A stretch of 64,000 nucleotides of DNA, from contig NZ_CP059572.1 of NCBI RefSeq assembly GCF_019175365.1, positions 3,100,001-3,164,000 of the forward strand. Direction: 5' to 3'. Both the position numbers and the translations under genes were made by a program. The notes under the pieces were generated by a model. That model had not been told where the DNA came from. It ran no database searches and saw only the letters and a program-made list of their open reading frames with translations. Of the stretch, positions 30,365 through 36,873 are shown piece by piece; the first letter of the stretch is position 1; the number at the start of each line of letters is the position of its first letter. The stretch comes from Actinomadura graeca (GTDB lineage Bacteria; Actinomycetota; Actinomycetes; Streptosporangiales; Streptosporangiaceae).

Positions 30365-31431
30365 GACCCCTCCCCCGTGCCCGCCGCAGCGTCCGCCACC
30401 GTGCCCTCCACGACGTGCAGGCTGGTGTCCGGGACGGGCCGCACCTCGCCCGGCTCGATGCCGGCCCGCTCCATCAGCCCGGCCAGGCTGCGGCGGGTGT
30501 GCTTCCGTCCGCCCACGTTGAGCAGCAGGAACAGGTCCATGGTGGTGGTGACCTTCATCTCCGGGCTGTCGTCGACGAGGTTCTGCACGAGCGCGACGCG
30601 GGCGCCCGGCCTCGCGGCGTCGGTCACGCTGCGCAGGGCGGCGAGGGTGCTGTCGTCGTCCCATTCCAGGACGTTCTTGTAGATGTAGAGGTCGGCGCCG
30701 GCGCCGATGCCCTGCCGGCAGTCGCCGCCGATGATCCTGGTGCGGCCGGCGAGCGCGCCCCCGGGCCGCAGCGCCGGATCGGCGCCGGCCACGACGCCCT
30801 CCAGGTCGAACAGCACGCCGTGCAGCGCGGGGTCCGCCTCCAGCAGCGTGCGGAGCAGGTGCCCCTGGCCGCCGCCGATGTCGGCGACGGTGCCCACGCC
30901 GCGCAGGTCCAGCGTGGCGGCGACGGCCGCGGAGGTGATGGCGCTCGACTGGGTCATGGCGCGGTCGAACACCTCGGCGGACGCGGCGTCCTCCTCCCTG
31001 AGGTAGGCGAAGAACTCCTTGCCGTAGATGTCGGGGAACACGGCCTTGCCCGAGCGGACGGCCTCGTCCAGCCGGGGCCACGCCCGCCACGTCCACGGCG
31101 CGGTGGCCCAGAGGACCATGTAGCGGACGCCGACGGGGGCGTCCTCGCGCAGGAGGCGGGAGGAGGCGGTGTGCGCGTAGACCCGCTCCGCCACCTCCTC
31201 GAAGACGCCGTGGCTGGTGAGCGCGCGCATCAGGCGGTCCAGCGTCTCGGTGTCGGCGCCGATGGCGGACGCGATGGCCGCCACGTCCGCGGGCTCGTCG
31301 CCGAGGGCGTCGGGGGCGCCGAGCCTGACGGCGGCGCGCACGGCCCCGGCGAAGCCGAGGCTCATGCCGAGCTCGCGCAGTCCGGTGATCTGGAGGGCGT
31401 TCGGTGTCGGTGATCCGGTCCTGGTTGTCAT
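30361..31431 (-). CDS. SAM-dependent O-methyltransferase (356 aa)
   Basis: It has the two-domain form of antibiotic O-methyltransferases: an N-terminal winged-helix dimerisation domain ([22 protein letters not shown]) and a C-terminal Rossmann domain with [12 protein letters not shown] for SAM, followed by [25 protein letters not shown]. Relatives methylate phenolic hydroxyls of aromatic polyketides. The Asp of the post-I loop is present (LFDLEGVV). The ATG at 31431 was taken because the region upstream is regulatory. It leads the minimal-PKS operon and has a TAG-N10-CTA motif 40 bases upstream. A second, related methyltransferase is at 34592. Confidence 0.92.
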   Translation of the reverse strand: MTTRTGSPTPNALQITGLRELGMSLGFAGAVRAAVRLGAPDALGDEPADVAAIASAIGADTETLDRLMRALTSHGVFEEVAERVYAHTASSRLLREDAPVGVRYMVLWATAPWTWRAWPRLDEAVRSGKAVFPDIYGKEFFAYLREEDAASAEVFDRAMTQSSAITSAAVAATLDLRGVGTVADIGGGQGHLLRTLLEADPALHGVLFDLEGVVAGADPALRPGGALAGRTRIIGGDCRQGIGAGADLYIYKNVLEWDDDSTLAALRSVTDAARPGARVALVQNLVDDSPEMKVTTTMDLFLLLNVGGRKHTRRSLAGLMERAGIEPGEVRPVPDTSLHVVEGTVADAAAGTGEGS

Positions 31432-31472
31432 CGGGCACCATCTCTGGATCCGGGGACGGTCTGATGCCAATG

Positions 31473-31490
31473 TAGTTGACAGTGTCTATC
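31473..31490. promoter_or_regulatory. Candidate MarR operator, copy 1
   Basis: TAGTTG and CTATC are separated by 7 bases (TAG-N10-CTA core). It lies in the 125-base divergent promoter between the methyltransferase-led PKS operon (start 31431) and the ABM gene (31557). TTGACA, a possible -35, is inside the motif. The same pattern occurs at 31948 and, inverted, at 36816. Confidence 0.55.
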
Positions 31491-31556
31491 TTTTGTAGAA
31501 CCCCGCTGTTAATCTCGGGGACGATCACCCTGTCGGCACGCAAGGGAGGGGAGCCG

Positions 31557-31883
31557 ATGGCAGAGATCTCCACCGGCCAGGACGTCGCGACCTTCATCAA
31601 CGTGTTCCACACCGAGCCGCGCAACCAGCGGCGGCTCGTCGACCGCATCATCGAGGCGCACAAGGAGGTGATCCGGCACCGCGCCGGCTACGTCTCCACC
31701 AACCTGCACGCCAGCAAGGACGGCTACCTGGTGATCGACTACACCCAGTGGCGGCGCCGCGAGGACTTCGAGGCCATGTTCCGCGACCCCGCCGTCGAGC
31801 CCCACTTCCGCCCGATCGGCGAGCTGACCCGCGGCGAGCAGATGGCCTACGACGTCGTGTACTGCCACGACGCGGACGGCTGA
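31557..31883 (+). CDS. ABM-fold protein, putative antibiotic-biosynthesis monooxygenase (108 aa)
   Basis: A single ABM-type domain: ATFINVFHTEPRNQRRLVDRIIEAHKEVIRH, GYVSTNLHASKDG, VIDYTQWRRREDFEAMF, PHFRPIGELTRGEQM. The fold is confident. GGGAGG lies upstream of the ATG at 31557. It is divergent from the aromatic PKS operon and leads a plus-strand run with marR and a DoxX gene. Because related proteins include quinone-forming oxygenases, a role in tailoring or in the detoxification of the product is likely. It is only distantly similar to the ABM protein at 30026. Confidence 0.87.
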   Translation: MAEISTGQDVATFINVFHTEPRNQRRLVDRIIEAHKEVIRHRAGYVSTNLHASKDGYLVIDYTQWRRREDFEAMFRDPAVEPHFRPIGELTRGEQMAYDVVYCHDADG

Positions 31884-31947
31884 CCCCACCGGCCGCCCAT
31901 CGCCGCCTTCCCGTGCCCGCGGGCGCGGGGAAGCGGCGGGTAATGCT

Positions 31948-31969
31948 TGATAGGCAAAACCAACTATCA
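31948..31969. promoter_or_regulatory. Candidate MarR operator, copy 2 (autoregulatory)
   Basis: Perfect inverted repeat TGATAG / CTATCA with 10 bases between the arms, ending on the first base of the possible marR start at 31969. It is the most symmetrical of three copies that share TAG-N10-CTA with an adjoining TTG. Binding here would block marR transcription or translation. Confidence 0.65.
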
Positions 31970-32418
31970 TGTCACCCATGGAGAACCAGCCGTTCGGCCC
32001 GCTGGAGCGGGAAGAGGTCCTGAGCCTCCTGCTCGGCATCGCCAGGGCGCATTACGACCGCCTCGGCAAGGAGGCCGGCCGGCTCGGGCTGACCCTTCCC
32101 CAGGCCCGCGTGCTCTACTTCGTGAAGACCGAGTCCACGGTGCGCAGGCTGGCGAAACGGCTCGCCTGCGACCCCTCGTACGTCACCGGGCTGGTCGACG
32201 CGCTGGAGGGCAAGGACCTGCTGCGGCGGGAGGTGGACGCCGCCGACCGCAGGATCAAGAAGCTGCTGCTGACCCCCGAGGGCGACCGCGTCCGCACCGA
32301 GGTGATCGGCGCGATGGGCAAGTCCGTCGACCTGGAGGGGCTCGTGCCCGACGAGGCCGCGCAGTTCGCGCAGCTGCTCCGCAAGATCCAGAACGACGAC
32401 AGGACCCCGGCCTGGTAG
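31969..32418 (+). CDS. MarR-family transcriptional regulator (149 aa)
   Basis: Winged-helix regulator of the MarR family: helix 1 LSLLLGIARAHYDRLGKEAGRLG, then LTLPQARVLYFVKTES, the recognition helix region RLAKRLACDPSYVTGLVDALEGKDLL (residues about 58-85), and the wing RREVDAADRRIKKLLLTPEG. Start codons at 31969 and 31978 are both possible; neither has a clear ribosome site, so the message may be leaderless. An inverted repeat ends at the start. Two related motifs precede the flanking aromatic-PKS operons, so it probably controls the whole aromatic set in response to a phenolic product. The regulon is inferred from the motif pattern only. Confidence 0.92.
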   Translation: MSPMENQPFGPLEREEVLSLLLGIARAHYDRLGKEAGRLGLTLPQARVLYFVKTESTVRRLAKRLACDPSYVTGLVDALEGKDLLRREVDAADRRIKKLLLTPEGDRVRTEVIGAMGKSVDLEGLVPDEAAQFAQLLRKIQNDDRTPAW

Positions 32419-32588
32419 GCCCCCGCCGCGGTGACCCCGATGACCGCGCCGACCTGCGCATCCGTCCGCGGGCGGCATCCGATTACCGCCCGGTTACCGG
32501 ACGGTGGGCTCCCGGGGCCGCGCGGTCCCTACACTGCTGGCTGCGAGCCAGCGGTTGTGGATCACGCGACGAGAGGGGACCCCTGGGC

Positions 32589-32957
32589 ATGTTCACGGCT
32601 ACCGTCATCCTCTCCGTCCTGCTCGCCGTCTCGTTCGTCGGGACCGGCGCGATGAAGCTGCTCGGCCAGCCGAAGCTGCTGGAGCAGCTGGGCACCATGG
32701 GCGTCGAGCGGAACCTGGCCGCCGTCATCGGGGCCCTGGAGCTGGCGGCCACGGCCGGGCTGGTGATCGGCCTGTGGGTGTGGTGGATCGGCGCGGCGGC
32801 CGCCGCGGGCCTGGTCCTTCTGATGGCGGGAGCGATCCGGTACCACGCCCGCGCCGGCCACTACCAGGACCCCAAGCTGCGCGCCCCCGCCCTGATGCCC
32901 GCGTTCCTCCTCGTGCTGGCCGCGGTCACCGCGGTGCTGCGCACCCTCACGGCCTGA
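32589..32957 (+). CDS. DoxX-family membrane protein (122 aa)
   Basis: Four predicted membrane segments of the DoxX type: TVILSVLLAVSFVGTGAMKLL, VERNLAAVIGALELAATAGLVIG, WWIGAAAAAGLVLLMAGAI and PALMPAFLLVLAAVTAVL, with GAMKL in helix one as in relatives. DoxX proteins occur beside MarR and redox genes; functions are poorly defined and include quinone-linked electron transfer. GAGAGGGGAC is upstream of the ATG at 32589. The last 11 bases overlap the end of the convergent FAD hydroxylase gene. Confidence 0.88.
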   Translation: MFTATVILSVLLAVSFVGTGAMKLLGQPKLLEQLGTMGVERNLAAVIGALELAATAGLVIGLWVWWIGAAAAAGLVLLMAGAIRYHARAGHYQDPKLRAPALMPAFLLVLAAVTAVLRTLTA

Positions 32958-34560
32958 CCGGACGGCGGGCGAGCACCCGGCCCAGCGCCGCGTCCAGGGA
33001 CGCCGCCGGGTCGGCCGGCAGCGAGCGGGCGCGCCAGGCGACGAAGCCGTCCGGCCGCACGAGGGCGGCACCGCCGGCGTCCAGGCCGTAGGCCCCGGGC
33101 CAGCCCGCCGCCGCCCCGGGCCGGTCCGCCGCCGCGGCGAACCGCCCGGCGATCCGCAGCCCCGGACGGCGCTCCGCCACCTCCCGCACCGCCGCCGACC
33201 AGGCCGGGGAGGCGGCGCCGGACCCGGCCAGCAGCGTCCAGCCATCCCCGAACAGGTCCAGGGTGGAGCACCGCCCGCCGCCGTGCTCGACGGCGACGTG
33301 CGGCGCGCGCGTCCCGGGACGGCCGGACGGGTTCCTCGGGTCCTCCGTCGGGGACTCCCCCGCTGCGCCGTCCCGCTCGGGCACCACCGCCGCGGACCGG
33401 TACACGTACCCAAGGGAGACGGTGTTGTGGTCGAGCGCGGGTGGCAGGGCGGGCGCGTCGCCGCCGCCGTCCGCCCAGGACGCCGGCATGCGCGCCAGCG
33501 CCTGGAGGAGCGTCAGCTCCGCGACCGGGCGGCGCTCGGCGTCGTAGGTGTCCAGCAGCGCCTCGCCCGCCGCGCCGCCGAGGACGTCCGCCAGCTTCCA
33601 GGCCAGGTTGTGCGCGTCCTGGATCCCGGTGTTGCCGCCGAACCCGCCGCTGGGCGGCATGACGTGGGCGGCGTCGCCCGCCAGGAACACCCGTCCCGCC
33701 CCGAAGCGTTCGGCGACCAGGGCGCCGACGTCCCAGGGCGCCACCGTCCGCACCCGCACGGACGGCTCCGACCGGCCCAGCGCCGTGCGGATCAGCTCCG
33801 TGCAGCGCTCCTTGGTGAAGTCCCCGACGCGGTCGCCGAGGTCGGGCCGGTAGGACACCGAGATCTGCCAGCGCCCCCCGTCCCGGGGCAGCAGCGCGCC
33901 GCCGACCGCCTCCACGTAGCACGCCCCGAACGCGCGCCCGCGCAGGCGAGGTTCGATGTCGGCGTCGAAGACGACGCTGATCTGGTGTCCGAGCACGCCC
34001 GGGCCGTGGTGCCCGACGCCGAGCAGCCCGCGGGCCCGGCCGCGGGCGCCGTCGGCCGCCACCGCGTACGCGGCGCGGATCTCGTGCCGCCCGCCGGTGA
34101 CCCGGTCGCGGAGGGCCGCCGTGACCCCGGTTCCGTCCTGCTCCAGCCCGGCCACTTCGGCGCCGTGGACCACCTCGGCGCCGTGCCGCGCCGCGTCCTC
34201 GGCGAGGACGGGCTCCAGCCGGTCCTGGTCGCAGGAGCAGGCGTCGGACGGGCTGAGGCCGGCGACGTCGTCCTCCCAGGCGGTCTTCTCCCAGGCGACG
34301 TCCGGGTGGGCGAGGTCCCGCACGCGGGCGATCCCGCCGATGTCACCGCCCGGCGTCCCGATCCGCTGGATCCGCGCGGCCAGCCCCACCTGGCGGAACA
34401 GCTCCATGGAGCGGACCGTCAGCCCCCGGAAGCGGGGATGGTCGGACGTGCTCCGCGCCCGCTCCGCCACCACGCACGGGACGCCGTGGTGCGCCAGGAA
34501 CACCGCGGCGGACAGGCCGGTGAGCCCGCCGCCCACGATCAGAACCGGTGTCTCCCTCAT
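32947..34560 (-). CDS. FAD-dependent aromatic polyketide hydroxylase (537 aa)
   Basis: Class A flavoprotein monooxygenase: N-terminal GxGxxG in VGGGLTGLSAA (residues 9-15), RFRGLTVRSMELFRQVG, the DG motif region VAADGARGRARGLLG near 170, and the GD motif GRVFLAGDAAHVMPPSGGFGGNTGIQDAHNLAWKL near 300. The C-terminal ~150 residues are the thioredoxin-like domain of TcmG/PgaE-type enzymes. They hydroxylate aromatic polyketide rings with O2 and NAD(P)H. It is last in a four-gene minus operon (methyltransferase, TcmI-type cyclase, O-methyltransferase, hydroxylase) that starts beside the third MarR-type motif. Confidence 0.94.
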   Translation of the reverse strand: MRETPVLIVGGGLTGLSAAVFLAHHGVPCVVAERARSTSDHPRFRGLTVRSMELFRQVGLAARIQRIGTPGGDIGGIARVRDLAHPDVAWEKTAWEDDVAGLSPSDACSCDQDRLEPVLAEDAARHGAEVVHGAEVAGLEQDGTGVTAALRDRVTGGRHEIRAAYAVAADGARGRARGLLGVGHHGPGVLGHQISVVFDADIEPRLRGRAFGACYVEAVGGALLPRDGGRWQISVSYRPDLGDRVGDFTKERCTELIRTALGRSEPSVRVRTVAPWDVGALVAERFGAGRVFLAGDAAHVMPPSGGFGGNTGIQDAHNLAWKLADVLGGAAGEALLDTYDAERRPVAELTLLQALARMPASWADGGGDAPALPPALDHNTVSLGYVYRSAAVVPERDGAAGESPTEDPRNPSGRPGTRAPHVAVEHGGGRCSTLDLFGDGWTLLAGSGAASPAWSAAVREVAERRPGLRIAGRFAAAADRPGAAAGWPGAYGLDAGGAALVRPDGFVAWRARSLPADPAASLDAALGRVLARRPVRP

Positions 34561-34591
34561 GACGCCGGCGCCCCTTCCGCGGACGTCCCGG

Positions 34592-35602
34592 TCATGCCGG
34601 CACGGCTTCGAGAACGCTGTCGGACGGCAGGCCGGGGAACGCCACCGAGCGCACGCCGCGCAGCTCGAACCCGGACTTCTCCAGCAGGCCGCTCAGCTCC
34701 GCCTCGCTGCGCTCGCGGCCGTCCACCACCATCATCAGCAGGTCGATCAGCTTCGACAGGTGGAAGCCCTCGCCGGCGACCAGGTGCTCCAGGACGAGCA
34801 GCCGCCCGTGGCCCGGGACGGCGCGGCGGATGTTGCGCAGGATCTCCGCGGCCTTCTCGTCGTTCCAGTTGTGCAGGCAGTGCGCGATGACGTAGACGTC
34901 GGCGCCCTCGGGGATCTCCTCGAAGAAGCTCCCCCCGACCAGGTCACAGCGGTCGGCCAGCCCCGCCGCGGTCAGCCGCTCGCGCGCGTAGGGCACCGTC
35001 GTGGGCAGGTCGAACAGCGTGCCGTGCAGATGCGGGTGGTCCTTGAGGACGTGCTCCAGCAGCCCGCCGTCGCCACCACCGAGATCCACGATCGTGCGCG
35101 CGTCCGACAGGTCGATCTCCGACAGCGCCCGCATCGCCACCCGGGGGGCCGTGCGCCCATGCGCGGCGAAGAAGTGGTCCTGGAGCTCGGGATGCTCGCC
35201 GAGATAGTCATAGAGGTGCTTGCCGTAGACCTTGTCCGACGCGGGACGGCCCGTCCGCACGTTGTCCAGCAGCTCGCCGAACAGCCGGATGTGCTCCAGC
35301 CCGTTGAGCAGGATGAAGTGCTTGAACGACGCAGGCGAGTCCGACCGGAGCATGCGCCCCTCGTCGTTGAGGGCGAAGCGGCGGGGGCCGGTCTCCTCGA
35401 AGACGCCCACGGCGGCCAGGGCGCGCATGACCCGGTAGAGGGCGTCCGGGTCGGCCCCGACCAGGGGGGCGACCTCGTCGATGGGGCGCGGCTCGTCCGA
35501 CAGGTGGTCGGCCACGCCGAGCTCGGCCGCCACGTACCCGGCCTGCGACAGCCAGGTCCCGGTGAGGACGCCGAACAGCGGCCTGCTACCCGGGCCGGTC
35601 AT
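34592..35602 (-). CDS. SAM-dependent O-methyltransferase (336 aa)
   Basis: Two-domain antibiotic O-methyltransferase: dimerisation domain (RVMRALAAVGVFEETGPRRFALN) and Rossmann domain with IVDLGGGDGGLLEHVL, GTLFDLPTTV, GGSFFEEIPEGADVY, and the catalytic-base region HCLHNWNDEKAAEIL (His in HNW(N/S)D). This HNWND pattern is what known O-methyltransferases such as the TcmO and DnrK groups show. The ATG at 35602 shares its first base with the cyclase stop (TGATG). It differs enough from the gene at 30361, which has LEWDDD at the same place, that the two probably methylate different oxygens. Confidence 0.93.
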   Translation of the reverse strand: MTGPGSRPLFGVLTGTWLSQAGYVAAELGVADHLSDEPRPIDEVAPLVGADPDALYRVMRALAAVGVFEETGPRRFALNDEGRMLRSDSPASFKHFILLNGLEHIRLFGELLDNVRTGRPASDKVYGKHLYDYLGEHPELQDHFFAAHGRTAPRVAMRALSEIDLSDARTIVDLGGGDGGLLEHVLKDHPHLHGTLFDLPTTVPYARERLTAAGLADRCDLVGGSFFEEIPEGADVYVIAHCLHNWNDEKAAEILRNIRRAVPGHGRLLVLEHLVAGEGFHLSKLIDLLMMVVDGRERSEAELSGLLEKSGFELRGVRSVAFPGLPSDSVLEAVPA

Positions 35603-35949
35603 CAGGACCCCTCCCCGGCGACCACCCCGCGGCCGCGTTCCCAGTGGTAGATCTGCCGCGCCGACGCCTGGTCGACCGAGCCCCACCTGCCCTCGAACGG
35701 GACGATGTGCTCGTCGAGCGCCTTGCTGATCCGCTGGAAGAGCTCGGTGCCGTGCTCGCGCCGCACGGCGGGCCCCACGGCCTTCTCCGCCTCGACCATG
35801 TGGATGTAGATGTCGTGGAAGGTGAACAGCTTGCGGCGCTGGACGCCGATGATGCCGGGCAGCTCGGTGGAGTCGGACTCGGCGAACAGCCGGGCGATCT
35901 CGGCCTCGCTGCCGGGCCTGAAGCGGGCGACGATGAGGGTTGTGTGCAT
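35602..35949 (-). CDS. TcmI-family type II polyketide cyclase (115 aa)
   Basis: Small ferredoxin-like cyclase. The start HTTLIVARFRPGSEAEIARLFAESDSTELPGIIGVQRRKLF and FHDIYIHMVEAE match TcmI-type proteins, which close the last ring of tetracenomycin-like skeletons. The length is normal. It ends coupled to the O-methyltransferase start. Together with the SRPBCC cyclase and the cupin it gives three cyclase-type genes, as in clusters making four- or five-ring aromatic polyketides. Confidence 0.95.
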   Translation of the reverse strand: MHTTLIVARFRPGSEAEIARLFAESDSTELPGIIGVQRRKLFTFHDIYIHMVEAEKAVGPAVRREHGTELFQRISKALDEHIVPFEGRWGSVDQASARQIYHWERGRGVVAGEGS

Positions 35950-35982
35950 GGTGCTCCTCTCGGACGGTGCGGAGGGCCGTTC

Positions 35983-36771
35983 TCAGGCGGGCGTCCGGGC
36001 GATCGAGTACTCGAAGACGTTCTCCTGCCGGACGGTGCCGTCCGGCAGGACGGCCGGGCGGAAGTGCGCGTCGAACAGGTCCCGGACGGCGGGCTCGCCG
36101 AGCCGGTCCACCGCGAAGCGCAGCAGCCCGGTCGAGCCGAGGGCCCGCCACGCGGCCTCGACGTCCCGGTAGACGAAGGGGCACGGGACCTTCGCCGTCT
36201 CGGCCGGTTCGAGGCCCGCGCCGCGCATCACCCCGCGGATCTGCTCCGGGGTGTTCGGGGCGTCCGCGCCGCTGCCCTGCGGAAGCTCCGGCAGGGCCAT
36301 GACGACGGCGAACAGGAAGCCCGTCGTCTCGCATTCGGGCGGCTCCCCCCATCCGCCGACGCAGACGGCGCCGCCGCCGCGCGTGACGCGGGCGAACTCG
36401 GCGACCGTGGCGGCCGGGTCGCCCGCGTAGCGCAGCGCGTTGAACGACGTCACCGCGTCGAACGAGGCGTCCTCGAAGGGCAGCCGGTCCATGCCGCCGA
36501 CGTGGAGCCCGGCGGCCTCGGGGACCCGGCGGCGGGCGAGGCCGATCAGCCCGGCGGAGAAGTCCAGCCCGCTGACGGCGGCGCCGCGGTCGGCGGCCTG
36601 CCGCAGCGCCACACCGGACCCGCAGCCGACGTCCAGCAATGTCGTGCCCGGTCCCGCGCCGAGGGCGGCGAGCGCGGCGGCGAAGAGGGGTGCGCACTGC
36701 GCCTCCTGCAGCTCGGCCCAGTCGTCCGCCTGCTCGTCCCAGAGTCCTTCCTCGGTCGGCGACGCGCTCAT
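35983..36771 (-). CDS. Class I SAM-dependent methyltransferase (262 aa)
   Basis: Rossmann methyltransferase with motif I LLDVGCGSGVAL (residues about 45-56), SGLDFSAGLIGLARRR, DRLPFEDASFDAVTSFNALRYA and VTRGGGAVCVGGWGEP. This is the small UbiE/Methyltransf_11 form and differs from the two O-methyltransferases. The ATG at 36771 has GGGGAG just upstream; a longer reading from a TTG at 36828 runs through the operator-like motif and was rejected. It leads the operon with the TcmI cyclase and hydroxylase. It may be a C-, N- or O-methyltransferase; the target cannot be told. Confidence 0.9.
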   Translation of the reverse strand: MSASPTEEGLWDEQADDWAELQEAQCAPLFAAALAALGAGPGTTLLDVGCGSGVALRQAADRGAAVSGLDFSAGLIGLARRRVPEAAGLHVGGMDRLPFEDASFDAVTSFNALRYAGDPAATVAEFARVTRGGGAVCVGGWGEPPECETTGFLFAVVMALPELPQGSGADAPNTPEQIRGVMRGAGLEPAETAKVPCPFVYRDVEAAWRALGSTGLLRFAVDRLGEPAVRDLFDAHFRPAVLPDGTVRQENVFEYSIARTPA

Positions 36772-36815
36772 GGTCTCCCCCTCGCTCCCGGAAATATGAG
36801 GGTCATCGTCAAATG

Positions 36816-36831
36816 TAGTATCTGTCAACTA
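36816..36831. promoter_or_regulatory. Candidate MarR operator, copy 3
   Basis: Read on the minus strand this is TAGTTG, seven bases, then CTAC, with the same TAG-N10-CTA core as the sites at 31473 and 31948. It lies about 45 bases before the methyltransferase start at 36771, between it and the SARP gene end at 36874. TTGACA lies inside, as in copy 1. Confidence 0.5.
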
Positions 36832-36873
36832 AACAGGCGAGGGGAAGACCCCCTGCTCCTCGCTCTCACCCGC

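Noticed and set aside
36772..36828. TTG start for the methyltransferase at 36828
   Set aside because: The extension would read through the operator-like motif and has no ribosome site, while the ATG at 36771 has one.
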